Numbered from the stretch's first letter, positions 1 through 6,901 are shown. The stretch: 11,979 bases of DNA from Candidatus Melainabacteria bacterium (GCA_003151275.1 PLXC01000113.1:1-11979), one strand, 5' to 3'. Numbers and translations: made by a program. Notes: generated by a model not told the origin, from the sequence alone.

Positions 1-76
1 ACACGCCCTTGCCTACTCGGCAAAAGTCTGCCATTTAATTCCACAAGAAACCTGCCAAATAAAACCACAATTAACA
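1..76 (-). mobile_element. End of a second Tn552/Tn5053-type transposon (element 2), interior outside the window
   Basis: Read on the minus strand from 76 to 1, this begins TGTTAA and carries two copies of an 18-19 bp unit, TTGTGGTTTTATTTGGCAG and TTGTGGAATTAAATGGCAG, repeated at exactly 24 bp. The same start and unit recur in the opposite orientation at 11955-11979. Both copies are bordered by GACGTC (77-82 and 11949-11954), as expected of a 6-bp target duplication. Tandem transposase-binding units at the ends are typical of DDE elements of the TniA/TnsB/Tn552 type. The innermost bases (about 8-20) form a small TTGCC/GGCAA hairpin of unknown role. No transposase gene of this element is visible, so its family is inferred from the ends only. 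Confidence 0.8.
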
Positions 77-1241
77 GACGTCCTTCATTACCCTTGCGGA
101 AGTCTTCTGTGGACCATACGCGCCCAGTCGCTTTATAAAGTGCTACGAGTCTTTCCACGGCTCTATCCGTAAGAGCGTATTCTTCGTAGGCAATGGTGGC
201 AGTAGGACGCCGCCAAGCAACCGCTCTCTTTATTTGAGTTTCTACTTTGCGCCAGTTACCCCGGCGAATGTGATTGCAAAAACCGTTGTGCTTTTGCTCA
301 ACCCAGGCGCGTATAAGTTCGTACCTTAGGTGATCATTAGCGTGTCCCGGCATCGCGGGTATGTTTTGCCCATTGTCGCCATGCCATAAATAATGCTCAA
401 CAGCGAGGATAGCGTCATGTCTCTGTCCATTTGCCATCAAGCCAGTCTGCCAGAACTGGCGTCCATTTTCGTACTTTTCTGAAAGCAGCCTGTAGTTAAA
501 GAGTTCATCAAAACCCTCAGTATCAATGGCTTTTCTATGCGCATTATTGTCTAGTTCGTTTGCGTGAGCTTTAGCATTTAGCTGAGTCTCAATCAGGCTT
601 TTACTGATTGGCCAATCACTAGAGTTCTGATCAAGATCGTCCAAGAAAAGACGCAAAGCATTATCGGTCGTCAAATCTTCACGTCGTTGTAAAAGATTGC
701 CAAATTTATCGAGCCAGGCAAAACCTTGCTGTAAGGGAAGCCTAAAGCCGCGACCATCAGGAGAAACTTCAAGCGTGCCGTTGCGGATTTCGTAGTTATT
801 GGCAATCAGCCAGGCTTTAAGCATAGCTTGTACTTCACTACTGTTTTGCCACTGATCAAAAAACAGATAAATGTGCCAGCCGCGCCTTAGACTGCTTTGA
901 TAAGTTGTGGCTCTGAGCCCAATATCTCCAAGGCATTTCGTAAGTTCCTGCAGCTCTTCAACTGTTTGATATTTGCTACCTGGATCAATATCAAACACTG
1001 CGAAGCGGGTTTGCTCAGCCCAGCGAATTCCCCAAAAGTTCTTTTCCTCTCCAGCAATTGCGCCAATGATTGTTTCATCGGCGATCGGGAGATGTTTGCT
1101 TACAGTCGTCCACTTCTTACAGCTAGGCGGTCTCAGTATGCCTTGGATGCGATTTGGATATAGCGACAAGAATTCCTGTCGCATGCCATCGTAAATAGTG
1201 GCTTCGCTGGAAGCCACGTGTTTTTGTAAAGAGCTAGTCAG
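1..1241 (-). CDS. Plasmid replication protein, archaeo-eukaryotic primase (AEP) part; gene split by element 2
   Basis: The frame is open on the minus strand from 1241 to the window edge; codons 1-388 (down to base 78) are native and the rest is read through the transposon end. It probably synthesises primers or initiates plasmid replication. Visible motifs are FAVFDID (D84 and D86, the metal-binding DxD of AEP primases), a Ser-rich stretch then GWHIYLFF (H123, the sxH motif), and GRGFRLPL (163-170, the third conserved block). NGQRHDAILAVEHYLWHG (271-288) resembles the PriCT region found after such primases. The HTH part is at 11521-11946, giving 530 residues in all. The start is uncertain: CTG at 1241 has a good AAGGAA 7-9 bases upstream, while GTG 1217 and ATG 1184 are alternatives. 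I recognise the fold by motifs only and cannot name the Rep family. Confidence 0.8.
   Translation of the reverse strand, partial: MTSSLQKHVASSEATIYDGMRQEFLSLYPNRIQGILRPPSCKKWTTVSKHLPIADETIIGAIAGEEKNFWGIRWAEQTRFAVFDIDPGSKYQTVEELQELTKCLGDIGLRATTYQSSLRRGWHIYLFFDQWQNSSEVQAMLKAWLIANNYEIRNGTLEVSPDGRGFRLPLQQGFAWLDKFGNLLQRREDLTTDNALRLFLDDLDQNSSDWPISKSLIETQLNAKAHANELDNNAHRKAIDTEGFDELFNYRLLSEKYENGRQFWQTGLMANGQRHDAILAVEHYLWHGDNGQNIPAMPGHANDHLRYELIRAWVEQKHNGFCNHIRRGNWRKVETQIKRAVAWRRPTATIAYEEYALTDRAVERLVALYKATGRVWSTEDFRKGNEGRLLIVVLFGRFLVELNGRLLPSRQGR
77..82. repeat. Target site duplication of element 2 (GACGTC), left copy
   Basis: GACGTC directly abuts the TGTTAA terminus of element 2. The partner copy is at 11949-11954. 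Keeping one copy restores an unbroken reading frame through the replication gene (Gly-Arg-Arg-Lys-Thr across the join). The hexamer is itself palindromic. Confidence 0.8.
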
Positions 1242-1268
1242 ATCGACGTTTCCTTATAGAAAGACGTG

Positions 1269-1297
1269 TTGACCTAACCGACCCAATCACTTATTCT
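1269..1297 (+). promoter_or_regulatory. Sigma-70-type promoter reading away from the replication gene
   Basis: The -35 box is TTGACC (1269-1274) and the -10 box is TATTCT (1292-1297), with the ideal 17-bp spacing. Transcription would start near 1304. No long reading frame follows; instead there are hairpins ending in a terminator, so this looks like the promoter of a small RNA. It lies 28 bases upstream of the likely primase start, on the opposite strand. Confidence 0.6.
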
Positions 1298-1303
1298 GGT
1301 TGC

Positions 1304-1399
1304 ACATTCAGGAACTTCAACAAACCTGGAACTACAACTAAATAGCGATTGACCGGCAACGGTCATAGCCAAATGAGATCGCCCCTGGCGGTCTTTTTT
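1304..1399 (+). ncRNA. Candidate structured small RNA (~96 nt), possible antisense copy-number regulator
   Basis: Between a well-spaced promoter (1269-1297) and a terminator (1377-1399) there is no credible coding frame but three possible stem-loops. They are TTCAGG/CCTGGA (1307-1312 with 1325-1330, one G-U pair), TGACCG-GCAA-CGGTCA (1350-1365, six perfect pairs closed by a GNRA-type tetraloop), and the terminator stem. It runs opposite to the replication gene, immediately upstream of that gene's ribosome site. If the replication mRNA starts beyond about 1400, this RNA is antisense to its leader, the arrangement of counter-transcribed RNAs that limit plasmid copy number. That role is inference; no known RNA family was recognised. 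Confidence 0.45.
1377..1399 (+). terminator. Rho-independent terminator of the small RNA
   Basis: GATCGCC, loop CCT, GGCGGTC forms a 7-bp stem (one G-T pair), followed directly by six T. It ends transcription coming from the promoter at 1269. Confidence 0.65.
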
Positions 1400-1566
1400 G
1401 TTTGGTAATTTATCGGTCGCTTTCTAGAGAGCTTCGCTCTGATGATATTTAAAAGATGTACACCAGGCATTCCTGCCAAGTGCCACCAGCCACTATATAA
1501 GGTGCCTGGCAATCGATCAATACTTTAGATCCCTAAAATCGAGATCGGTCGGCACTTCAGTATAAG
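1400..1566. other. Non-coding part of the control region
   Basis: No credible gene is seen here. There is an AGAGC-TTC-GCTCT hairpin (near 1430-1441), a CCAGGCA/TGCCTGG inverted pair (near 1463 and 1503), and a weak minus-strand promoter candidate for the replication gene: TTGATC (1515-1520) and TATATA (1494-1499), 15 bp apart. If used, that transcript would cross the small-RNA region. Confidence 0.3.
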
Positions 1567-2223
1567 CCCGAATTACCCTGAAGTTTCGTTCTGGGTCTCA
1601 GACCCGCTCACTGACTCGATTTAGCAAAGCCAACAGAGCGTACCCCGAAGCGATATAGAAATCATCGCGAACAAGATGTGTGACTCAGAGCTATCGCGAA
1701 GACACCCAGAAGCATCCAGAATGAAGCGCGAAAAGTTATTCAGAAGAACCGCGAAAAGCCGTAATAGCGTACAGGGCAATAGATAGCAGGACACAAGGAA
1801 GCATTCGGTAATCGTTTCTTGGCATTACTTCGCGATACCCTGAAGATATCATCGGAACACTTCGGGATATTCGGAAGCGCTTCGGGTACATACCCCGAAC
1901 ACTCTTCGGGGTCATTTCGGGATATCGTCAGGCTCTTCGCGGCAGAACAGGCAGCTCAAAGCCCGTGATGCTTTTAGGCTCTTCGGGCTGTTTCCTGGTA
2001 AGCCGAACAGCTATCAAAAATCGGACAAAGAATTCAGGCACTATTTTTGCAATCGCGAACCGATCGACGGGGTTTACTTTTCGGGATGAGCCGGTTTCAC
2101 GAAGCATCACGAAGCGATTTCGGGCTCTTTCCGACGCAGCAGTGAGAGCGATGTTTATCAGATTTTGTACAAATTTTTTCGCTTGAAAAATGCCTGAAAC
2201 GCACTATAATGCACTTGTTCGGG
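1567..2223. repeat. Field of 18 TTCGGG/TTCGCG motifs: candidate centromere or iteron array
   Basis: This ~650-bp stretch has no credible gene. TTCGGG or its complement CCCGAA starts at 1567, 1644, 1861, 1881, 1894, 1905, 1916, 1982, 2080, 2119 and 2218. TTCGCG or CGCGAA starts at 1666, 1695, 1727, 1750, 1829, 1936 and 2054. With equal base frequencies fewer than one would be expected. Some copies share longer context (TTCGGGATAT at 1861 and 1916; ACCCCGAA at 1643 and 1893; ATCGCGAA at 1665, 1694 and 2053). The densest cluster (1861-1941) is spaced 20, 13, 11, 11 and 20 bp, near multiples of a helical turn. The last copy lies on the promoter of the coiled-coil protein at 2269, a likely binder. 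A partition site or replication origin would both fit. Confidence 0.6.
2183..2210 (+). promoter_or_regulatory. Strong sigma-70-type promoter of the coiled-coil gene, with a TTCGGG operator at +1
   Basis: TTGAAA (2183-2188) and a perfect TATAAT (2205-2210) are separated by 16 bp. Transcription would start near 2217, where a TTCGGGG motif (2218-2224) of the upstream array lies. An inverted CTTGT...ACAAG pair (2214-2240) brackets the same stretch. Occupation of these sites by the encoded protein would repress its own promoter, as in KfrA-type systems; this is inference from position. Confidence 0.7.
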
Positions 2224-2268
2224 GTGAGTATATATACAAGCAAGCGCCACTAGATATGGAGTGTATCC

Positions 2269-3288
2269 GTGAAGACTATTCCAGTCAAAGAAGTTGCCGA
2301 AGCATTAGGCATTTCCGCCAGGGGCGTCCTCTATCGCCGTGAAAAAGGACACCTGAAGGGTGTGCTGGTGAAAAACGATCGCGGTGTAGATGAATACCGT
2401 ATTTATCCGACTAAGGAAATTATTGAAGGGCTGCGGAAGCTGGGCTCCTCTCTGGTGGCGTCGAATGAGGCCATGGCTGATTTTGAGGTAGTCGATCAGA
2501 TCGTAGTACCAGAAGAGGATAAAGTTCTTGACTCTACATATGGTGAAGACGACATCGTTGATGCGACTCCAATCACGCCGAGGAAGGAACTGAGCGAAGA
2601 TAATAAGAACGCCGCAAACGCTGTTGCTGACCAACTGTGGAACGGCATTATTGAACGGTTCACGGAGAAGCTAGCAGAGAAGGATCAACTAATCGGTGAA
2701 ATGCGAGCCGATATTGCTGATAAAGATCGGCGACTACTTTTACTCCCGGATCACGAAGCGATTAAACGAAAGGCAGAAGAGGAAGCTAACAAAATCGCGG
2801 ACATCGAGCGAAATAAGGCCGAGGCAGAACGCAAGGCGGCCGAGGAGTCCCGGCTGCGAGCAGAGCAAGAGCGCAAAAATGCCGAAGCCAAAGAGCTTGA
2901 GTCTGAAGCCCTCAAGAAGCAAATAGCCGCATTGCAGGCTAAGGCACCGGAATTAGAACGACAACTGGAAGCTGCGAAGTCCGCAAAAGAACGAGAGCTA
3001 AAGCTTTTGCAGTCTCAGCTTGATGATGCCCGCAAGGCGAAAGAGCAGGAAGTTAAGACGCTGGAAGATCGGCTGACCGATATCGAAGGGTACAAAAGAG
3101 TATCTGAAGAGTCGCAGCGCAAGCTGGATGAACTGCAAAAGACTTTGGAGGAGCGCAACGCCGCCGAGCGCGAAAAGGCCTCGGAAACTGCGGCCATAAA
3201 GGAGCAGTTGACAGCCCTGTCGTCGAAGCTCGAAGAAACTCAAAAACCCTGGTGGAAGAAGATTTTTGCCAGTCCCAGTCAGCAATGA
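2269..3288 (+). CDS. MerR/KfrA-like DNA-binding coiled-coil protein, probable plasmid segregation factor
   Basis: This 339-residue protein starts at GTG, seven bases after GGAG (2258-2261). Residues 1-50 form a MerR/excisionase-type winged helix (VKEVAEALGISARGVLYRRE). Residues 50-120 form an acidic linker. Residues ~130-325 are an almost unbroken coiled coil rich in Glu, Lys, Ala, Leu and Gln. The chain ends in KPWWKKIF, a short aromatic-basic tail that could dock on membrane or a partner. HTH plus long coiled coil is the plan of KfrA (plasmid stability) and RacA (chromosome anchoring). I do not recognise a specific orthologue. The gene follows the TTCGSG motif field directly, with its own promoter, supporting a role in binding that DNA and in autoregulation. 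It is monocistronic or weakly linked to the membrane-protein gene 112 bases downstream. Confidence 0.75.
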   Translation: MKTIPVKEVAEALGISARGVLYRREKGHLKGVLVKNDRGVDEYRIYPTKEIIEGLRKLGSSLVASNEAMADFEVVDQIVVPEEDKVLDSTYGEDDIVDATPITPRKELSEDNKNAANAVADQLWNGIIERFTEKLAEKDQLIGEMRADIADKDRRLLLLPDHEAIKRKAEEEANKIADIERNKAEAERKAAEESRLRAEQERKNAEAKELESEALKKQIAALQAKAPELERQLEAAKSAKERELKLLQSQLDDARKAKEQEVKTLEDRLTDIEGYKRVSEESQRKLDELQKTLEERNAAEREKASETAAIKEQLTALSSKLEETQKPWWKKIFASPSQQ

Positions 3289-3400
3289 CCAGTCCGTCAT
3301 TTGGATGATGATATAGCTCCGCCAGCGCCTTCAGCGGTCATGGAATCGCTCAGAGCGACGGTTATTCAGCCCCACCGCAATTGCGCATCTGGACGACATA

Positions 3401-4135
3401 ATGGACTTCAATCCGATTACTCTTTTCGACAAACATGGCTGGTTTCCGAGCCTATTTTTTGGATTGGCAAATTGGTCCAGAAAGCCGGCGAAAGGCGAAG
3501 TCCTTAATTACAAAATCGGTTCTAGTGTATTGCTCAATGGTTCGGCAGGGGGAAAGCTGAATTGTACTTGGGAAAACCGACAAATCCATCATCTGCAAAT
3601 GGTTGTCATCTTTTTTACCAATAAAGGAAGCCAACTTATCAAAGATCGCACTGTCTTGATTCAATGCTCGGATGGCGAAATTTTAGAAGCCGACTTGAAT
3701 GCTTTTCCGAAGAACGAAAAGTGGCAGATCGAACAAGAATCACACCTGGTCAAAATTCCAATAGGAGTTCTCAAAGTAAAAGAAGAATTTTCCATAGTGT
3801 TATTTATGCAACATGGTTCAAAAGACTCAATCACTATTGAAAGCCGAAGCGAACTGAAGGTCCAAGGAGACGGCAACAAATTTGATTTCACAACTCATAA
3901 AAGTGGTTTTCAACACGGCTGGATGATGTGCATGTGCGCTGTCATGGGCATACTCACACTTCAGTCTGTTCAGCAGATAGAAGCGGCGCCCCCTGTACAC
4001 CACACTGCTTTCCCACTAGTAGTGGCACTAATTGTTATTCGCATTTTTGGTTACTTGGCTATCGCTAATGCCTTTTTAGGACTAGCTCTAAATGTTTGGT
4101 ATCAGGACTGGAAAGAATTTAGAAAAAAGAAGTGA
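3401..4135 (+). CDS. Hypothetical membrane-anchored protein
   Basis: This is a 244-residue protein of unrecognised family. The first ~165 residues look soluble and beta-rich, with alternating hydrophobic residues (SSVLLNGS, RTVLIQCSDGEILEAD, FSIVLFMQHG). Hydrophobic segments follow at about 172-188 (HGWMMCMCAVMGILTLQSV) and 204-233 (FPLVVALIVIRIFGYLAIAN onward, possibly two passes or one long one). A basic tail (DWKEFRKKK) follows. There is no N-terminal signal sequence, so the soluble domain is probably cytoplasmic. The ATG at 3401 has only a weak GGA upstream, so the start is uncertain. Before the transposon arrived, this gene converged tail to tail with the tyrosine recombinase gene, their stop codons separated by only a few bases. 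Confidence 0.6.
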   Translation: MDFNPITLFDKHGWFPSLFFGLANWSRKPAKGEVLNYKIGSSVLLNGSAGGKLNCTWENRQIHHLQMVVIFFTNKGSQLIKDRTVLIQCSDGEILEADLNAFPKNEKWQIEQESHLVKIPIGVLKVKEEFSIVLFMQHGSKDSITIESRSELKVQGDGNKFDFTTHKSGFQHGWMMCMCAVMGILTLQSVQQIEAAPPVHHTAFPLVVALIVIRIFGYLAIANAFLGLALNVWYQDWKEFRKKK

Positions 4136-4157
4136 GCGGTCACATTTAGTAGTCAGT

Positions 4158-4163
4158 CCCGCC
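4158..4163. repeat. Target site duplication of the Tn552-like element (CCCGCC), left copy
   Basis: CCCGCC immediately precedes the TGTGAA terminus, and the identical hexamer at 8894-8899 immediately follows the TTCACA terminus. Removing 4164-8893 and one copy rebuilds the end of the tyrosine recombinase gene as Gly-Phe-Gly-Arg-Asp-stop, which supports a true insertion junction. Confidence 0.9.
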
Positions 4164-4262
4164 TGTGAATTTGATCTTTATTTGTCCGCTTTTTTTGATC
4201 TTTATTTGACCGGTCCGACCGGTCTACTACTGAAAATTTCAGGCGCGCAGATATCTAGAGAG
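4164..4262 (+). repeat. Outer left end of the Tn552-like element with remnant resolvase tail
   Basis: After TGTGAAT there are two units, TTGATCTTTATTTGTCCG (4171-4188) and TTGATCTTTATTTGACCG (4195-4212), 24 bp apart. The segment 4221-4262 is a close copy of 4737-4778 in the inner left end. Read on the minus strand, 4239-4262 encodes Leu-Ser-Arg-Tyr-Leu-Arg-Ala-stop, nearly the last residues of the intact resolvase (Leu-Tyr-Arg-Tyr-Leu-Arg-Ala-stop). This is therefore the left end of another, decayed copy of the element, keeping only the last codons of its resolvase gene. Confidence 0.8.
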
Positions 4263-4680
4263 AGAGCCGGGTCACGACTTCTTCCAAGAAGCACGCTCTA
4301 TAGCTGAAATTTTTCATCTGCTTGGTCAAATCATCAATCAGTGTTTGTTCGACCCGCCAAACAGGATCGTCTTTGGTGACTGTATTGAGAAAATGTCTTA
4401 CTGTTTCCATTAAATCAAGCTGTTCATCGTGTCGCAGTTCTTGAAGGATAAGAGGCACCGCGTATTTATAGTCAGGCGTCTTAATTTCGGACACGACGCT
4501 CAGGAAACAATTCTTGAAGTTCTGACGGTAACTTTTCCAGGTTTCAGTCAGCCTTACCCAATCATCCGACGCAAAGTCCGCCAATATTTCCATTGCTTGT
4601 AAGCAGAAATAGTCATCCCAGGCTTGTCCGACATCCATAGCCCCAATGTATTCGTCCAGCTCTTTGAGTCTGTCAGCCAC
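4255..4680 (-). CDS. Hypothetical helical protein, transposon passenger 1
   Basis: This 141-residue protein starts at GTG 4680, with TTGGAG eight bases upstream. It is acidic and predicted mainly helical, with many Trp, Leu and Asp residues (DRLKELDEYI, AMEILADFASDDWVRLTETW, LMETVRHFLNTVTKDDP). There are no cysteine motifs, signal peptide or membrane segments. The compact helical make-up recalls small immunity-type or HEAT-like proteins, but no family is recognised. Its last residues (about VVTRLSL) are encoded by the outer left end and its TAG stop lies in transposon DNA, so the native C-terminus may have been replaced. The inner left end starts 24 bases upstream of its start codon, so any promoter must lie in transposon sequence. 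It may be a truncated relic or true cargo. Confidence 0.5.
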   Translation of the reverse strand: MADRLKELDEYIGAMDVGQAWDDYFCLQAMEILADFASDDWVRLTETWKSYRQNFKNCFLSVVSEIKTPDYKYAVPLILQELRHDEQLDLMETVRHFLNTVTKDDPVWRVEQTLIDDLTKQMKNFSYRACFLEEVVTRLSL

Positions 4681-4703
4681 AGGTTTTTCTCCAACGAAGT
4701 ACT

Positions 4704-4778
4704 TGTGAATTTGATCTTTATTTGTCCGGCGCGACCTGTCTACTACGAAAAATTTCAGGCGCGAAGATATCTATAGAG
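4704..4778 (+). repeat. Inner left end of the Tn552-like element
   Basis: TGTGAATTTGATC at 4704 repeats the outer left terminus. Only one full binding unit is present (4711-4728); the second unit found in the outer end is missing. The rest (4737-4778) parallels 4221-4262. The preceding hexamer AGTACT does not match the CCCGCC duplication, so this end was not used in the last transposition. It overlaps the 3' end of the resolvase gene, which stops at 4755, showing how close that gene lies to the terminus in this element. Confidence 0.8.
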
Positions 4779-5303
4779 GGTGGTGAAGTGCACCCCAAAG
4801 ACATCCGCGGCGTGTTGAATAGATTTGCCTTGTTTCAGAAGCTTTCTCGCGAGCTTAAGCTGTTCGTCCGTCAATTTGCTTGGTCGACCGAATTTCACAC
4901 CACGTATTAAAGCCTCTCTTCGTCCGGCTTCCGTGCGATCACGAATTAGGTCTCTCTCGAACTCGGCCATGCCAGCGAAGAAGGTCATTACCAACCGGCC
5001 AGTAGCAGACGTAGTATCCGCCCAGGGCTCCTCCAAAGACTTAAAGGAAGCACCACGTTCCTTTAACACCTCAACGGTTTCAAGAAGCACCCTTGTTGAA
5101 CGAGCAAGCCTGTCTAATCGCCAAATGATCAAACAATCATCCTTCCTGACTTGCTGCATCATCTTCTCAAACTCAGGCCTACTGCGACCAACACCAGAAA
5201 CCTTTTCCTGATAAATCAGCTTACATCCAGCGCGCTGCAGAGCCTTGATCTGTATATCCAGGCTCTGCTCTTTCGTAGATACTCTTGCGTAACCAACTTT
5301 CAC
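4755..5303 (-). CDS. tniR: Serine recombinase (resolvase) of the transposon
   Basis: This 182-residue enzyme of the resolvase/invertase family probably resolves cointegrates formed during replicative transposition. The catalytic domain carries the nucleophile in YARVS9TKEQ and the active-site arginines in WRLDRLARS (Arg62, Arg65, Arg68). The long E-helix follows (TGRLVMTFFAGMAEFERDLI, 101-120, onward). A C-terminal helix-turn-helix recognises DNA (KSIQHAADVFGVHFTTLYRY, 160-179). Length and all key residues are intact. The start is GTG at 5303; ribosome-site evidence is weak (AAGG about 13 bases upstream). It is divergent from the transposase gene, and the 80-bp gap holds an inverted repeat that may be its res site. 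Its 3' end lies 51 bases from the inner transposon terminus. Confidence 0.9.
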   Translation of the reverse strand: MKVGYARVSTKEQSLDIQIKALQRAGCKLIYQEKVSGVGRSRPEFEKMMQQVRKDDCLIIWRLDRLARSTRVLLETVEVLKERGASFKSLEEPWADTTSATGRLVMTFFAGMAEFERDLIRDRTEAGRREALIRGVKFGRPSKLTDEQLKLARKLLKQGKSIQHAADVFGVHFTTLYRYLRA

Positions 5304-5324
5304 TGTTCTATCGCTTACCTTTCT

Positions 5325-5377
5325 ATTAGCAAATCTTATATCTTTAGTTTCAAGTTTCGCGTCAATCTTTTGCTAAT
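5325..5377. promoter_or_regulatory. Candidate res site in the divergent resolvase-transposase gap
   Basis: ATTAGCAAA (5325-5333) and its perfect inverted copy TTTGCTAAT (5369-5377) have centres 44 bp apart, in AT-rich DNA between the two divergent genes. Resolvases bind inverted half-sites beside their gene and repress transcription there. The location fits, but the exact half-site consensus was not recognised. Confidence 0.4.
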
Positions 5378-5383
5378 CTGTCC

Positions 5384-6901
5384 ATGGGCATTTCAGCACT
5401 AGTTATTGCTTTAGCACAACTTAGGATTTTCGCTACTACACTTTACTACGGATCTAGCCTTTTGAATGACTCACCTGGCGACGATGAACAAGCTCTCGAA
5501 AAATATGCGCTTATCGCACCATGCATTGAGGATGGCGTCAGTCAAAGGGATAGAGCTAAAGAAAAAGAAGTCAGCGAGCGGACTATCCGTCGACTTATCA
5601 CTAAGTTTAAAGCTCTCGGACTAGACGGACTTAAAAGGAAAAGGCGTTCTGACAAAGGCGCTCCTAAAGTTTCAGACAATAGCACCAAGTTTATCAAAGG
5701 ACGAATTTTAGAGTTTCCTGAGCTGAGTTGCACTGTTATTCATCGGCAGCTAAACAGGTTGAGCAATCATTCCGCTGAATACAAAGCCACTTACAATCAG
5801 ATTCGGTACATAAAAAAGAGTCTTAGTGAGGATATGGTTGTTCTTGCTAGAAGCGAAAAAGAATTCGAGGAAACTCGAGAAATTTTGTTTCGGCATGAAG
5901 CTGTCTACCCGAACGAGGTATGGCAATGCGATCACAAATTCTTGGACATTTTGGTCTGGGACAGTTGCAGGAATGCTGTTCAGCCGGTGCTAACAGCAAT
6001 CATAGATGATTACAGTCGAGCCATCATGGGCTATTACTTGGATTTAGATCCTCCGTCTGCTCAAAGAACTGCGCTTACTTTGCGTCAGGCTATTTGGCAT
6101 AAAAAAGATCCTCTATGGTTGGTTTGCGGCATTCCAGACCGTTTCTATTCAGACCGTGGAACAGATTTCAAATCACATCGGATTGAAAACATCGCCGCCG
6201 AACTTTCTATCAAGCTCAGCAAAGGAAGGCCATACAAACCGCAAGGCAAAGGAAAAATTGAGCGCTTTTTTGAGAGCGTCAATCAGTTACTGATGTCCGA
6301 ACTTCCCGGATTTACTCCAGAGTACTCGTCACCAACTGAGCCCGGTATGACTATTCAACAGCTTCAGGCGACTTTTCAAGAATGGCTCATTGCAGAGTAC
6401 ATGCACCGGCTGCATTCTGAAATTGGCCAAACGCCATTCGAGCGTTGGAGTTCTCACGCATCGCATCCAAGGCTTGCTGATTCTTTGGAAACTTTGAATG
6501 TCCTGCTACTGACCGTTCCAGACGAACGCATTGTGCAACAAGACGGTATAAGAATTTTCAAGCTTAGATATTATGCGACTGAATTCTCCGGACTGATAGG
6601 AAAAAGAGTCACTGCTCGGTATGACCCTCAAGACATTTCATATGTCTTGATCTATCTGGACAATGAATATATTTGTCGTGCGATCTGCGCAGAACTAGCA
6701 GATCAAAAACCTGGTTTGAAGGAATTTATGAAAGCTCGCGCCTCTTACAAGCGAGGGCTGAAACAAGATATCGATGTTTTTGTCAGTTTTGCTAATTCGC
6801 AGCCAGAAGCTCTTCGAAAAATTCCGGCTGTTGTTTCCACAGATCATTCCGATAAAAAGTTGCCAGTTTCAAAACTCAGGAGATATCGAGTTGACGAATA
6901 A
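5384..6901 (+). CDS. tniA: DD35E transposase of the TniA/Tn552 type
   Basis: This integrase-fold transposase cuts the element ends and joins them to target DNA. Residues ~45-90 form an HTH (GVSQRDRAKEKEVSERTIRR). The catalytic triad is complete: D183 in WQCDHKFLDI, D257 in YSDRGTDF, and E293 in GKGKIERFFE, with exactly 35 residues between the second Asp and the Glu. A Mu-type C-terminal beta-barrel region follows (~375-440). The ATG at 5384 has no ribosome site and adds a hydrophobic leader (residues 1-26) unlike this family. TTG at 5462, with ACGGA nine bases upstream, would give 479 residues, very near the 480 of Tn552 transposase, and may be the true start. Its stop overlaps the start of the ATPase gene, so the two are translationally coupled. 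Confidence 0.92.
   Translation: MGISALVIALAQLRIFATTLYYGSSLLNDSPGDDEQALEKYALIAPCIEDGVSQRDRAKEKEVSERTIRRLITKFKALGLDGLKRKRRSDKGAPKVSDNSTKFIKGRILEFPELSCTVIHRQLNRLSNHSAEYKATYNQIRYIKKSLSEDMVVLARSEKEFEETREILFRHEAVYPNEVWQCDHKFLDILVWDSCRNAVQPVLTAIIDDYSRAIMGYYLDLDPPSAQRTALTLRQAIWHKKDPLWLVCGIPDRFYSDRGTDFKSHRIENIAAELSIKLSKGRPYKPQGKGKIERFFESVNQLLMSELPGFTPEYSSPTEPGMTIQQLQATFQEWLIAEYMHRLHSEIGQTPFERWSSHASHPRLADSLETLNVLLLTVPDERIVQQDGIRIFKLRYYATEFSGLIGKRVTARYDPQDISYVLIYLDNEYICRAICAELADQKPGLKEFMKARASYKRGLKQDIDVFVSFANSQPEALRKIPAVVSTDHSDKKLPVSKLRRYRVDE

Noticed and set aside
28..46. The 19-bp inverted repeat joining both window ends, read as a linear-plasmid telomere or a cruciform origin
   Set aside because: The flanking GACGTC copies, the tandem 24-bp units and the frame restored on removal fit transposon ends much better.
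897..1163. Plus-strand frames across the replication gene
   Set aside because: They lie wholly inside the long minus frame, which carries the primase motifs.
1928..2186. Short frames inside the motif field
   Set aside because: They are rich in translated TTCGGG repeats, lack ribosome sites and resemble no protein.
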